A DNA stretch of 64,000 bases from ZC4RG30 sp963777735 (GTDB lineage Bacteria; Pseudomonadota; Gammaproteobacteria; Steroidobacterales; Steroidobacteraceae), in NCBI GenBank assembly GCA_963777735.1, contig CAVZRQ010000010.1:62001-126000 (forward strand), written 5' to 3'. Numbering within the stretch: position 1 is the first letter of the stretch; the number at the start of each line of letters is the position of its first letter. The notes under the pieces were generated by a model that did no database searches, was not told the origin of the DNA, and saw only the letters and a program-made list of their open reading frames with translations. A program made the translations under genes and the position numbers. Positions 1-8,434 of this stretch are shown here, piece after piece.

Positions 1-1
1 G

Positions 2-277
2 GGCGGCACCGTCGAAAGCGAGACGCCGGCGGAGCTGCGCAACGAGCCCTGCGTTTCAGACGAGGAGCTGATGCGCCTGCGCGAGACCGGGCGCCGCATC
101 GAGCGGCACTACGGGCGTCCGCAGGACATCGAATGGGCATTCGACCGTGATCAGAAACTGCTGATCCTGCAGAGCCGGCCGGAAACAGTCTGGTCCGCGA
201 AAGAAGCCGTGCCGGTTTCCACCGCGCGCGATAATCCGCTGCATCATGTCATGAGCGTTTTTGGGGGCAGATCGTGA
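2..277 (+). CDS. C-terminal end of a PEP-synthase-like ATP-binding subunit (partial)
   Basis: The window opens inside this gene; only about 91 C-terminal residues are visible. The segment with DIEWAFD followed by LLILQSRPETVW is the end of the PEP/pyruvate-binding ATP-grasp domain of PEP synthase and pyruvate phosphate dikinase. In full-length PEP synthase this motif is followed by the phosphohistidine and substrate domains. Here the protein stops about 27 residues later, so it is a split, ATP-binding-only subunit, as in phenylphosphate synthase of anaerobic phenol degraders (established for that enzyme; applied here by inference). The stop overlaps the GTG start of the biotin carrier gene, implying translational coupling. 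The substrate is unknown and the upstream partner is outside the window. Confidence 0.75.
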   Translation, partial: GGTVESETPAELRNEPCVSDEELMRLRETGRRIERHYGRPQDIEWAFDRDQKLLILQSRPETVWSAKEAVPVSTARDNPLHHVMSVFGGRS

Positions 278-756
278 GTCTCACGTCGAACGATGTCGCG
301 GCGATCCTGCAGGCGCTCGAAAGCTCCAGCTTCGATACGCTGGATCTCGAGATGAATGGCGTGAAGCTGCAGCTGCGCCGCAGTGGTGCCGGTCCGGCTG
401 CAGTGGCTGCGCAGGCGGCCGCGCCACGTGCCGCGCTGGCCGCAACACCATCGTCCGCATCCCGGCAACCGGCGCCCGTCACTGCGTCGGTTGCGCCGGT
501 CGAGGTTCCTCCTGGCACCACCGCTGTGCCCGCGCCCTTGCTCGGCATCTTCTATCGGGCACCAAAGCCTGGCGAGCCGCCCTTCGTGGAAGTGGGCAGT
601 CGAGTCGAGCCTGGCACCATCATCGGCATCATCGAAGTCATGAAGTTGATGAACAGCGTGCGCGCCGGCGTGCGGGGCGAGGTCGCCGCGATTCCGGCAC
701 GCAATGGCGAGCTGGTGGAATTCGGCGAAGCGCTGCTGTTCGTGCGCGCGGACTGA
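274..756 (+). CDS. Biotin carboxyl carrier protein of a biotin-dependent carboxylase
   Basis: This 160-residue protein has the AccB layout: a short N-terminal region, an Ala/Pro-rich linker (about residues 38-88) and a biotinyl domain. The biotin-accepting lysine is K124 in the motif EVMKLMN. It would carry carboxybiotin between the biotin carboxylase and carboxyltransferase encoded next. The GTG start overlaps the preceding stop (GTGA), which fixes the start and indicates an operon. The dedicated neighbours, rather than accA/accD, argue against its being the housekeeping acetyl-CoA carboxylase carrier, although sequence alone does not exclude sharing. Confidence 0.9.
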   Translation: MSLTSNDVAAILQALESSSFDTLDLEMNGVKLQLRRSGAGPAAVAAQAAAPRAALAATPSSASRQPAPVTASVAPVEVPPGTTAVPAPLLGIFYRAPKPGEPPFVEVGSRVEPGTIIGIIEVMKLMNSVRAGVRGEVAAIPARNGELVEFGEALLFVRAD

Positions 757-773
757 AGCGGCGCGGAATCGCC

Positions 774-2123
774 ATGCCCATCCGTCGTGTACTGGTCGCG
801 AACCGCGGGGAAATCGCCGCGCGGGTGATCCGCACCTGCCGCATGCTCGGCATCGAGACGGTGCTGGCCGCCTCCGAGCCGGACCGCGATTCACTGCCCG
901 CGCAACTCGCCGACCGCACCGTCTGCATCGGGCCGGGCCGTTCCGCCGACTCCTATCTGCAGATCGATACCCTCGTGCAGGCCGCACTGGGCACGCAGGC
1001 GGATGCCATCCATCCCGGCTACGGATTTCTTTCCGAGCGCGCGCACTTCGCGCAGCGCTGCGAGGAGGCGGGCCTGATCTTCATCGGCCCCACTGCCGCG
1101 CAGATCGAAGCGGTGGGCGACAAATTGCGCGCCCGGGCTGCGGCCGAAGCGGCGGATGTGCCGGTGGTGCCTGGCGGTGCGGTGAATGATCCGGGCGATG
1201 CCACCACGCTCGCTGCCCGCATCGGCGCGCCGCTGCTGATCAAGGCCGTGGGCGGTGGGGGTGGTCGCGGCATGAAGCGGGTGGATGATCTGGCTGACCT
1301 GCCCGCTGCCCTCGACCTGGCTTCCGGCGAAGCCGGTGCCGCATTCGGCGATGCGCGCATCTATCTCGAACGCTACGTGACGCGTGGCCGCCATGTGGAA
1401 GTGCAGGTATTGGGCGATGGCCTCGGCCGCGTGATCCACCTCGGCGAACGCGATTGCTCGGTGCAGCGTCGCTACCAGAAGCTGATCGAGGAAAGCCCGG
1501 CGCCGCTGCTCGACGCCGCGCTGCGCAAGGACCTGCTGGCCGCGGCGGTGCGCTTCGCCGCGCGCCTGAACTATCGCGGTGCGGGTACCGTCGAATTCCT
1601 GGTGGACGTCGACCGCAACAGTTTCTACTTTCTCGAGATGAACGCCCGTATCCAGGTGGAGCATCCCGTTACCGAGCAGATCACCGGTCTTGATCTGGTG
1701 GCAGAGCAGATACGCATCGCTGAAGGTCGCGGACTTTCCATTGCGCAGGAGGCTGTGCAGTTCCAGGGTTGCGCGATCGAATGCCGCATCAATGCCGAAG
1801 ATCCGGCGCAGGACTTCCAGCCAAGCCCTGGTCGCGTGGCTCGCGCAGAGTGGCCGGAGGGTGAAGGCATCCGGGTCGATACCCACATCGTGACTGGCAG
1901 CAGGGTGCCGCCGTACTACGATTCCCTGCTGGGCAAGATCATTGCCTCTGGCCCCACCCGCGAAGCGGCGCGCAAACGGCTGCTCGAGGCGCTGGCTGCG
2001 ACCCGCATTGAAGGCGTGCGCACCAACCTCGCATTCCAGGCAGAGCTGCTCGCGGATCCGCTGTTCATTCGTGGCGGTGTCGACACCGGCTTTCTCGTTC
2101 ACAGGAGTGCAGGCAATGGCTGA
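774..2123 (+). CDS. Biotin carboxylase subunit
   Basis: This 449-residue ATP-grasp enzyme carboxylates biotin using ATP and bicarbonate. Visible marks are the N-terminal RRVLVANRGEIAARV, the glycine-rich ATP loop GGGGGRGM, the ERDCSVQRRYQKLIEE segment and FLEMNARIQVEHPVTE, all standard for AccC/PycA. Length matches AccC (about 450 residues). The ATG at 774 gives the canonical N-terminus. It lies 17 bases after the carrier gene, and its 3' end overlaps the carboxyltransferase start by 8 bases. It works with the carrier at 274-756 and the carboxyltransferase at 2116-3585; the final acceptor is not evident from this subunit. Confidence 0.93.
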   Translation: MPIRRVLVANRGEIAARVIRTCRMLGIETVLAASEPDRDSLPAQLADRTVCIGPGRSADSYLQIDTLVQAALGTQADAIHPGYGFLSERAHFAQRCEEAGLIFIGPTAAQIEAVGDKLRARAAAEAADVPVVPGGAVNDPGDATTLAARIGAPLLIKAVGGGGGRGMKRVDDLADLPAALDLASGEAGAAFGDARIYLERYVTRGRHVEVQVLGDGLGRVIHLGERDCSVQRRYQKLIEESPAPLLDAALRKDLLAAAVRFAARLNYRGAGTVEFLVDVDRNSFYFLEMNARIQVEHPVTEQITGLDLVAEQIRIAEGRGLSIAQEAVQFQGCAIECRINAEDPAQDFQPSPGRVARAEWPEGEGIRVDTHIVTGSRVPPYYDSLLGKIIASGPTREAARKRLLEALAATRIEGVRTNLAFQAELLADPLFIRGGVDTGFLVHRSAGNG

Positions 2124-3585
2124 TCTGCAGCTGATCGAAACCAGCCTGCGCGATGGCAACCAGAGTCTGTGGGGTGCCACCGGCATCGATACGGCGATGA
2201 CGCTGACCATCGCACCCGTGATGGATCGCGTGGGATTCAAGGCCATAGATTTCACCACCTCGACACACATGGGTGTGGCCGTGCGCTACAAGCGCGAGGA
2301 TCCCTGGGAACGCATCCGTCTGATGGCTGCGGCAACCCCGAACACGCCGCTGCAGTTCATGTCGACGGGTTTTCGCTTCATCGCCTGGGATACGGCGAGC
2401 CCCGAGTTCATGGAGCTCGCTTTCCGCACGCTGGCGCGCAACGGCATCCGCCGCTTCTGCCTGGCCGATCCGATGAACGATGTGGATGCGCAGATCGCCT
2501 GCGCACGCATGGTGAAGCGGGTGCACGGCGAGTACGTGATCGCGGCGCTGGTCTATACGTTGAGCCCCATCCATGACGATGCCCACTATGTGGATGCGGC
2601 GCGGCGCCTCGCTGCCTGCGACGACGTGGATGCCCTGTACATCAAGGATCCCGGCGGCCTGCTGTTGCCGCAACGGGCGCGCACTCTGATTCCCGCGATC
2701 AGGGCGGTGATTGGTGCCAAAGGACTCGAGCTGCATTCGCATGGCACGATCGGGCTCGCGGAGCTCGCCTACATGGATGCCCCCGACTACGGCGTCTCGG
2801 CGCTGCAATGCGCTTCGGGCGCTGCGGCGGACGGCAATTCAAACCCCCCATCGGAACGCGTCGTCGCGAACCTGCGTGCGCTCGGCCATCGAGTGGAGAT
2901 CGACGACGAAGCATTGGCCCATGTCGGGCGTTATTTCACGCAGCTGGCCGAGGCGGAAGGTTTGCCTGCCGGCCGCCCGCAGGCCTTCGACGCCACCTAC
3001 CTGCGGCATCAGTTGCCCGGCGGCGTGGTGGGCACCATGCGCCGGCATCTCGGCGATGCACGTCTTGCCCACATGGAAGGCGCCGTCATCGCGGAGCTCG
3101 GCCGCGTGCGCGAGGAGCTCGGCTGGCCCATCGTCATGACGCCCTTCGCGCAGATGATCCTGACGCTCGCCGTGATGAACGTGACGGGCAAGGAACGCTA
3201 CGCCGTGATTCCGGACGAAGTGATCCGCTATGCGCTGGGCCGCTTCGGCCGGCCGAACATTCCCATCGATGCCGGGGTGATGGACCGCATCATGGCGTCG
3301 CCGCGCACCAATGAAATTCTGGCGGAGCCTTCCATGCTGCCGGTGGCCGAGCTCCGCCGCAGATTGGGAGCGCAGCTCTCGGATGAAGAGTTCCTGCTGC
3401 GCGCCACCATGCCCGCGAACCTCATCGACGCGATGCAGGCCAATGGCGCCGCCCCCCGCGAATATGATCCTGCAACGCGTCCGGTGCTGAAACTGATCCG
3501 CGAGTTGTGCGCGCGCCGTGATCTCAACGACATCCTGATAGAGAAACCTGGATTTCGACTGCATCTGCAGGGGAGTGCGAATTGA
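2116..3585 (+). CDS. HMGL-type carboxyltransferase subunit (pyruvate carboxylase B-like), substrate unknown
   Basis: This 489-residue protein has the TIM-barrel carboxyltransferase domain shared by pyruvate carboxylase, oxaloacetate decarboxylase alpha and the transcarboxylase 5S subunit. Family marks are LRDGNQS (usually LRDAHQS), REDPWERIRLM, ALYIKDPGG with the lysine that normally meets carboxybiotin, and the metal-binding HSHG. The C-terminal part resembles the PYC_OADA region. No biotinyl domain is fused; the carrier is separate. Segments that usually bind pyruvate differ: the family's WGGATFD position reads DFTTSTHM, and the RGQN/RGAN loop reads STGFR. A pyruvate acceptor is therefore doubtful. 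The start overlaps the biotin carboxylase stop by 8 bases. Confidence 0.85.
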   Translation: MADLQLIETSLRDGNQSLWGATGIDTAMTLTIAPVMDRVGFKAIDFTTSTHMGVAVRYKREDPWERIRLMAAATPNTPLQFMSTGFRFIAWDTASPEFMELAFRTLARNGIRRFCLADPMNDVDAQIACARMVKRVHGEYVIAALVYTLSPIHDDAHYVDAARRLAACDDVDALYIKDPGGLLLPQRARTLIPAIRAVIGAKGLELHSHGTIGLAELAYMDAPDYGVSALQCASGAAADGNSNPPSERVVANLRALGHRVEIDDEALAHVGRYFTQLAEAEGLPAGRPQAFDATYLRHQLPGGVVGTMRRHLGDARLAHMEGAVIAELGRVREELGWPIVMTPFAQMILTLAVMNVTGKERYAVIPDEVIRYALGRFGRPNIPIDAGVMDRIMASPRTNEILAEPSMLPVAELRRRLGAQLSDEEFLLRATMPANLIDAMQANGAAPREYDPATRPVLKLIRELCARRDLNDILIEKPGFRLHLQGSAN

Positions 3586-4406
3586 AGCGATCGCGGATCA
3601 AGGGGTTCATGTTCGATCTCGATGGCACCCTGGTGCTGGGAGATCGCACGGGCAAGTCCTACGACGTGCTGCCCGGTGCGGTGGAAGTGCTCACACGGCT
3701 GCGCGAGCGCGGCATCCCCTATGTGGTGCTGACCAACGGCAGTGCGCAGGTACCTGCCCAGCAGGCCGCGAAGCTGCGCAGCTTCGGACTGCCGGTGGAC
3801 GATGGACAGATGTTCACGCCCTCCAGCGTGACAGCTGGCGTGCTGACCCGCCGCGGCGTGAAGCGTGCGCTGGTGCTGGGTTCACCCGGTGTCGGTCATG
3901 TGCTGAAGGAACAGGGCATTGCCATCACCTTTACCGGTGAGCCCGACTGCGAGCGCGTCGATGCCGTTTACATCGGCTGGCATCCCGACTGCGGCATGAA
4001 GGATATCGAAGCGGCCTGCAACGCCATCTGGAATGGCGCAAAGCTGTATGTGGCCTCAGACGTGCCCTTCTTCGCCTCGCGCCATGGCCGGATGATCGGC
4101 TACTCGTATGCCATTACGGCTGCCGTCCGGCGGATGACCAAGGCACCCGCCATCATCACCGGCAAGCCATCCCTTTACGCATTGCGCTTCGTTGCCCGAC
4201 AGCTCGGCGTGAAGCTCAACGAGGTGGGCGTGGTGGGGGATGATCCCGTGGTCGAGATGCAGATGGCGAGGCGTGGCGACGCCACGGGATTCGGCGTCTG
4301 CACAGGCACCACGAACCGTGCGGGTTGGTTGAAGCAGCCGCTGAACAAGCGGCCGCATCATGTCATCGAGGGTGTCGGGGAGCTGATCGAGCGCGGCTGG
4401 GTGTAG
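3582..4406 (+). CDS. HAD-superfamily class IIA (NagD-like) phosphatase
   Basis: This 274-residue protein has the HAD motifs FDLDGTLVLGD (nucleophile Asp), VLTNGS and VGDDPVVEM (metal-binding acidic residues), with the class IIA cap typical of NagD and p-nitrophenyl phosphatases. The start is TTG at 3582, overlapping the carboxyltransferase stop (TTGA) and preceded by GGGGAG. As the last gene of the carboxylase operon it may remove phosphate from a phosphorylated intermediate or product. Phenylphosphate carboxylase also has a HAD-type subunit, a suggestive but unproven parallel. A general phosphatase or repair function remains possible. Confidence 0.88.
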   Translation: MKRSRIKGFMFDLDGTLVLGDRTGKSYDVLPGAVEVLTRLRERGIPYVVLTNGSAQVPAQQAAKLRSFGLPVDDGQMFTPSSVTAGVLTRRGVKRALVLGSPGVGHVLKEQGIAITFTGEPDCERVDAVYIGWHPDCGMKDIEAACNAIWNGAKLYVASDVPFFASRHGRMIGYSYAITAAVRRMTKAPAIITGKPSLYALRFVARQLGVKLNEVGVVGDDPVVEMQMARRGDATGFGVCTGTTNRAGWLKQPLNKRPHHVIEGVGELIERGWV

Positions 4407-4424
4407 CGCGCTCGACGAAGCGGA

Positions 4425-5003
4425 TCAGCGCTGCTGCGAACCAGAGCCGGCACGTGCCGGATAGTGTTCAAACACTTCCTTCACGGCGCGTTCGATGGCA
4501 GGTCCGGGATTTTTCTGTACCCGCTCGGTCAGGCGGCCCTCGGCCATGCCTTCCCAGATCAGCTGCTTGCGCGCGGCGTCCACCACATCGATGCTGGCCG
4601 AGCCCACCTGATACTGCGTCGTCGTGACATCCCGGCCGTAGAGCGGCCAGGCTGAATAAAGACCCGACCGGTAACCGTAGTAGCCGAGGCCCAGCGTGAC
4701 GCTGGGTGTGCTCTGCACCCGGGTGCGATCACTGACACTGGTGAAGAAATTCACCAGCAGGTCGGGGTTGTTGCTGGACAGCGTATAACCCCGCGCTTCC
4801 ATCTCGCGGCTCACTGCGCGCTTGAAATGGCCGGTGATCAGCGTGGAGTAGCCGGCACGATCAGTACCCAGCTCGGAAGAAAAATTGTAGGTGCGGTAGT
4901 TCGCGAAATTCGCCGCCGGATCCAGATCGGTGCGGATCTTCGGACCGGAGGTGGCGCAGGCCGCCAGCAGTGCCAGCGCGAAGGGAATAATGAGATTGCG
5001 CAT
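4425..5003 (-). CDS. DUF4136-family lipoprotein
   Basis: This 192-residue exported protein begins with a lipoprotein signal peptide ending in LLAACA, with Cys as the predicted acylation site. The mature part starts with ATSGPKIRTDLDPAANF and contains NYRTYNF and NPDLLVNF, typical of the DUF4136 family of envelope lipoproteins. The ATG at 5003 was chosen because longer upstream extensions lack a signal peptide. It is convergent with the HAD phosphatase gene (18 bases between stops) and lies downstream of ubiB on the same strand. Family function is not established. Confidence 0.85.
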   Translation of the reverse strand: MRNLIIPFALALLAACATSGPKIRTDLDPAANFANYRTYNFSSELGTDRAGYSTLITGHFKRAVSREMEARGYTLSSNNPDLLVNFFTSVSDRTRVQSTPSVTLGLGYYGYRSGLYSAWPLYGRDVTTTQYQVGSASIDVVDAARKQLIWEGMAEGRLTERVQKNPGPAIERAVKEVFEHYPARAGSGSQQR

Positions 5004-5095
5004 GGGAAACTCCTTGGCAGGTTCCCATGCTGCGCCTGCTGGCGCCGCGTTGCCAGTGGAGCTCCGCGATGGAATCCGTAAGACTAGTCCTGCAT

Positions 5096-6739
5096 TCACG
5101 GGCGGGAGCGGCGCAGCATCAATGCAATGCCCGCCACACCCACGGCCCAACCGATCCAAGCGGGGTCAATCACCGCGGCATGCCATATCGTTGCGGCCAG
5201 CACCAGGATTGCACCGCTTATGCGATTGCCGGTGGCGCGCCGCGTGCCGGCGGCCGATTCCGCGGCAGCTGAGGCCCTGACTTCGCGCGGATCATTCGCC
5301 AGCGGTCTGGGCTGCGCCCGGGCGACAAGCTCCATCCGCAGTGCCGTCGGCGCCGACTCCATTGCCCGCAGCAGTTCCGGCAGCTGCGCCCACATGCGTT
5401 TGGCCACCTTCACCGGATGGTGCTTGTCGCGCATCCAGTCGCGCAGGATGGGGCTCGCCGTCTTCCAGATATCCAGCTCCGGATACAGCTGCCGGCCCAG
5501 GCCCTCGATGTTGAACAGCGTCTTCTGCAGCAGGATCAGCTGCGGCTGGATGCGGGCATCGAAGCGCCGCAGCGCCTCGAACAGCCGCAGCAGCACCACG
5601 CCGAAGGAAATGTCCTTCAGCGGCTTGTCGAAGATCGGTTCGCAGATGGTGCGGATCGCCGCTTCCATGTCTTCCACGCGCACGTCATGCGGCACCCAGC
5701 CGGAATCCACATGCAGCGTGGCAACCTTGCGGTAATCGCGGTCGAACACGGCGAGGAAGTTCTGCGCGAGGTAATCCTGGTCGCGCGGATCGAGCGTGCC
5801 CATGATGCCGAAGTCCACGGCGGCATAACGCGGCTCTTCGGGGTTGTCGGCCAGCACGAAGATGTTGCCGGGGTGCATGTCGGCATGGAAGAAATTGTGG
5901 CGGAACACCTGCGTGAAGAAGATGGCCACGCCGTTCTCGGCGAGCTTGCGGAAGTTCACGCCGAGTTCGCGCAGCCGCGCGAGATCCCCGATGGGAATGC
6001 CGTGGATGCGCTCCATCACCATCACATTGGTGCGGCACAGGTCCCAGTGCACTTCGGGCACATGCAGCTTGGGGTCGCCCGCGAAGTTGCGCTTCAGATG
6101 GCCGGCATTGGCCGCCTCGCGCATCAGGTCGAGCTCGTCGAGGATGGTGTTCTCGTATTCGCGCACGATGTCGAGCGGGCGCAGTCGCCGGCCCTCGACG
6201 GAATAACGATCGGCGAGGCCAGCCAGCGCGTACAGCACTTCCACGTCGCGCGCGATGACCTCGCGCATGTGCGGACGCAGGATCTTGACGATGACCTCAC
6301 GGCCATCGGTGAGTGTTGCCGCATGCACCTGCGCGATGGAGGCGGCCGCCAGCGGTTCGGTCTCGAAACTTCCGAACAGCTGGTCCAGCGGCTGGCCGAG
6401 TGCAGTCGCGGCGATCTGCCGCGCGGTCTCGCCGGAGAACGGCGGCACCTGGTCCTGCAGCTTCACCAGTTCATCGGCGATGTCTGGCGGCAGCAGATCA
6501 CGCCGGGTGGAAATCGCCTGGCCGAACTTGACGAATACCGGCCCGAGTTCCTGCAGCGCGAGGCGCAGGCGCAGACCACGGCCACCTTCCGACTTTCCCT
6601 GCAGCCACAGCCAGGGCGAGAGCCAGCCGATCAGCCGCAGCTTGCCGTGCACGGAAGTGCCGCGCGTGAAATCGACCAGGCCATGGCGCGCCAGCACGCG
6701 ATGGATGCGGATGAGGCGGGTCAGCACGCGCAGCTTCAT
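5096..6739 (-). CDS. ubiB: UbiB, ABC1/ADCK-type ubiquinone biosynthesis kinase-like protein
   Basis: This 547-residue protein matches UbiB in length and layout. The N-terminal extension contains the KFGQ motif of ABC1 atypical kinases (FVKFGQAISTRRDLLP), then AAASIAQVH, the catalytic-loop region FFHADMHPGN and the metal site AVDFGIMG. Two hydrophobic C-terminal segments anchor it to the inner membrane, as known for UbiB. It supports the hydroxylation steps of ubiquinone synthesis through ATPase or lipid-handling activity rather than as a classical protein kinase. Its start overlaps the ubiJ stop by 4 bases, so ubiE-ubiJ-ubiB form one operon read on the minus strand. Confidence 0.97.
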   Translation of the reverse strand: MKLRVLTRLIRIHRVLARHGLVDFTRGTSVHGKLRLIGWLSPWLWLQGKSEGGRGLRLRLALQELGPVFVKFGQAISTRRDLLPPDIADELVKLQDQVPPFSGETARQIAATALGQPLDQLFGSFETEPLAAASIAQVHAATLTDGREVIVKILRPHMREVIARDVEVLYALAGLADRYSVEGRRLRPLDIVREYENTILDELDLMREAANAGHLKRNFAGDPKLHVPEVHWDLCRTNVMVMERIHGIPIGDLARLRELGVNFRKLAENGVAIFFTQVFRHNFFHADMHPGNIFVLADNPEEPRYAAVDFGIMGTLDPRDQDYLAQNFLAVFDRDYRKVATLHVDSGWVPHDVRVEDMEAAIRTICEPIFDKPLKDISFGVVLLRLFEALRRFDARIQPQLILLQKTLFNIEGLGRQLYPELDIWKTASPILRDWMRDKHHPVKVAKRMWAQLPELLRAMESAPTALRMELVARAQPRPLANDPREVRASAAAESAAGTRRATGNRISGAILVLAATIWHAAVIDPAWIGWAVGVAGIALMLRRSRP

Positions 6740-7335
6740 GAGGCGCTCCGCGCCGATTCCAGCACCGCGACGCGCGCCGCGAGGCGGTCCGTCTGTTCGC
6801 GCAGTGCGTCCACATCCAGCAGGTACTGCCCGGCTTCCGCACTCGACACCAGCAGCTGCCGCTCATGGGTCAGGTATTCACCGACGTTCATCGCCTGCGT
6901 GCGCAGCGTGCTGCGGCCGTAGGCGAGCGCCTTGCGCAGCAGCGTGCCTGCGCCATAGGCCGGAATTTCTCCCGTCACGCGCGCAAGGCCCGCTTCCAGA
7001 TCCGGGCGCAGCAGCTGCAGCAGTTCCTGGAATCGCGAGGCGAGTTCCGCATCGCCACCGATGCTCACATCGCCGCGGCGGATCACCTCGCTCGGGTCTT
7101 CCCGCAGCAGCGCGAGCAGGGCGAACGGGGTGCCCGCGATGACGGCATCCGCTTCAGCGGAGTTCTGGCGCGAAAGCAGCAGCTGCCCGGCGCGTGAAAG
7201 CAGGGTGATGCGCCAGGGTGTATGCCGCGCGATGATCTGCATGCTGCGGCCTTCCAGCTGCGCCAACAGCTGCCGCGCGCGTGGCGAACCCGCAACATGG
7301 CGATCGACCATGGCCTGGATCTGTTCGGTGAGCAT
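6736..7335 (-). CDS. ubiJ: UbiJ, SCP2-domain ubiquinone biosynthesis accessory factor
   Basis: This 199-residue protein lies between ubiE and ubiB, the conserved position of ubiJ. An SCP2-type lipid-binding fold covers roughly the first 110 residues (WRITLLSRAG, DVSIGGDAELASRFQELL). A C-terminal coiled coil (VDALREQTDRLAARVAVLE) resembles that of UbiK, its known partner. UbiJ binds ubiquinone intermediates in the cytosolic Ubi complex. The ATG at 7335 overlaps the ubiE stop; longer starts would run far into ubiE. ubiK is encoded elsewhere in this window at 17465. Confidence 0.92.
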   Translation of the reverse strand: MLTEQIQAMVDRHVAGSPRARQLLAQLEGRSMQIIARHTPWRITLLSRAGQLLLSRQNSAEADAVIAGTPFALLALLREDPSEVIRRGDVSIGGDAELASRFQELLQLLRPDLEAGLARVTGEIPAYGAGTLLRKALAYGRSTLRTQAMNVGEYLTHERQLLVSSAEAGQYLLDVDALREQTDRLAARVAVLESARSAS

Positions 7336-8093
7336 CAGTACACGTAACCGCGGTGCACTGCGACAACGCCAGCAGCGAGGTTCTGGTAACTGCAGTTCTC
7401 GAGGCCTGCATCGCGCAGCATGGCGAGCAGTGTTTCCTGATCCGGATGTTTGCGGATCGATTCGGCAAGGTAGCGATAGCTGTCGGCATCGCCGGCCACC
7501 AGTTCTCCCAGCTTCGGCAGGATGCGGAACGAATACGCATCGTAGATCGGCCGCAGGGCTGGCACGGCGAGCTGCGAGAACTCCAGCACGATGAGCTGGC
7601 CGCCGGGCTTCAGCATGCTGCGCATCGAACGCAGCGCTGCGGGTTTGTCCGTCACGTTGCGCAGTCCGAAGCCGATGGTCACGCAATCGAACTGCGCAGG
7701 CATGAACGGCAGGCATTCGGCATTGGCCTGCACGACACTGCAATTCGCGGCAAATCCTTCGTTGATGAGCCGGTCGCGGCCGCGCAGCAGCATCTGCGCG
7801 TTGATGTCGGTGAGCACCACGAGGCCTGAAGGCCCCACCTGCTTCAGCATGCCGAGCGAGAGATCACCCGTGCCGCCGGCCACATCCAGCGCGCGTTGCC
7901 CCGCACGCAGATTGGTGCAGGAAAGCACGAAGCGTTTCCACAGGCGATGCGCGCCGGCAGACATCAGGTCGTTCATCACGTCGTAATTCTTCGCGACGGA
8001 ATCGAACACGCCGCGCACGCGCTGCGCCTTGTCGGTCCATGCGACCTGTTCGAATCCGAAGTCGGTCTCGCGTGATTTGTCTTGTTCCGGCAC
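7335..8093 (-). CDS. ubiE: UbiE, demethylmenaquinol/ubiquinone C-methyltransferase
   Basis: This 252-residue class I SAM-dependent methyltransferase has motif I DVAGGTGDLS, LTDINAQML, the UbiE signature FDCVTIGFGLRNVTD and GGQLIVLEFSQ. It carries out the C-methylation of the quinone ring in ubiquinone and, where present, menaquinone synthesis. The start is GTG at 8093, with AAGGA about 10 bases upstream. It is the first gene of ubiE-ubiJ-ubiB and faces the gene-poor interval 8094-8434, which should hold its promoter. Confidence 0.97.
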   Translation of the reverse strand: MPEQDKSRETDFGFEQVAWTDKAQRVRGVFDSVAKNYDVMNDLMSAGAHRLWKRFVLSCTNLRAGQRALDVAGGTGDLSLGMLKQVGPSGLVVLTDINAQMLLRGRDRLINEGFAANCSVVQANAECLPFMPAQFDCVTIGFGLRNVTDKPAALRSMRSMLKPGGQLIVLEFSQLAVPALRPIYDAYSFRILPKLGELVAGDADSYRYLAESIRKHPDQETLLAMLRDAGLENCSYQNLAAGVVAVHRGYVY

Positions 8094-8234
8094 GGTGCAA
8101 AAATCCTTATCCAGCGCGGTTAAAAGCCTGCCGCGGCAATTGAAATCTAATCGATACGCAGCGTTTCGGCATGATCGTTGCTAAACAACCAGTTCTGTTG
8201 CTGAAAGTGCTGGCAATCTGGTTATGGCTGGCGC

Positions 8235-8328
8235 ATAGTCGCCCCCGGTTCGGCGCTTGAGAAAGCACGTACCAATTGGGGGTCTTGTCAAAGCTCGGCC
8301 GGACAGATTTGTCCGGCCTTTCTTTTTT
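8235..8328 (+). ncRNA. Candidate small RNA ending in an intrinsic terminator
   Basis: The 341 bases between ubiE and the THX gene hold no convincing reading frame, but the plus strand is highly structured. CCCCCGGTT (8242-8250) can pair with AATTGGGGG (8274-8282) over nine positions, counting two G-U pairs, enclosing a smaller stem around GCGCTT. This is followed by the terminator at 8297-8328. Weak promoter-like elements (TTGCTG near 8206, TTATGG near 8222) lie upstream. The arrangement suits a transcript of about 90 nt or an attenuated leader for the THX gene. I do not recognise a known RNA family; the 5' end is a guess. Confidence 0.4.
8297..8328 (+). terminator. Strong Rho-independent terminator in the ubiE-THX gap
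   Basis: A perfect 9-bp stem, GGCCGGACA (8297-8305) against TGTCCGGCC (8310-8318), has a four-base loop and is followed by TTTCTTTTTT. It reads on the plus strand, where no upstream protein-coding gene exists for over 8 kb of opposite-strand genes except the distant HAD operon. This implies a short transcript starting nearby. Confidence 0.85.
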
Positions 8329-8434
8329 CCGGCATCGGAAAATCCCAGCCCAAGGCAAGTTCATCATTCGCATTGTGGACAGTCTGGCAGAGGTTTCCTA
8401 GACTGCGCCGCCCTCAATACAGTTGGAGATGCTC

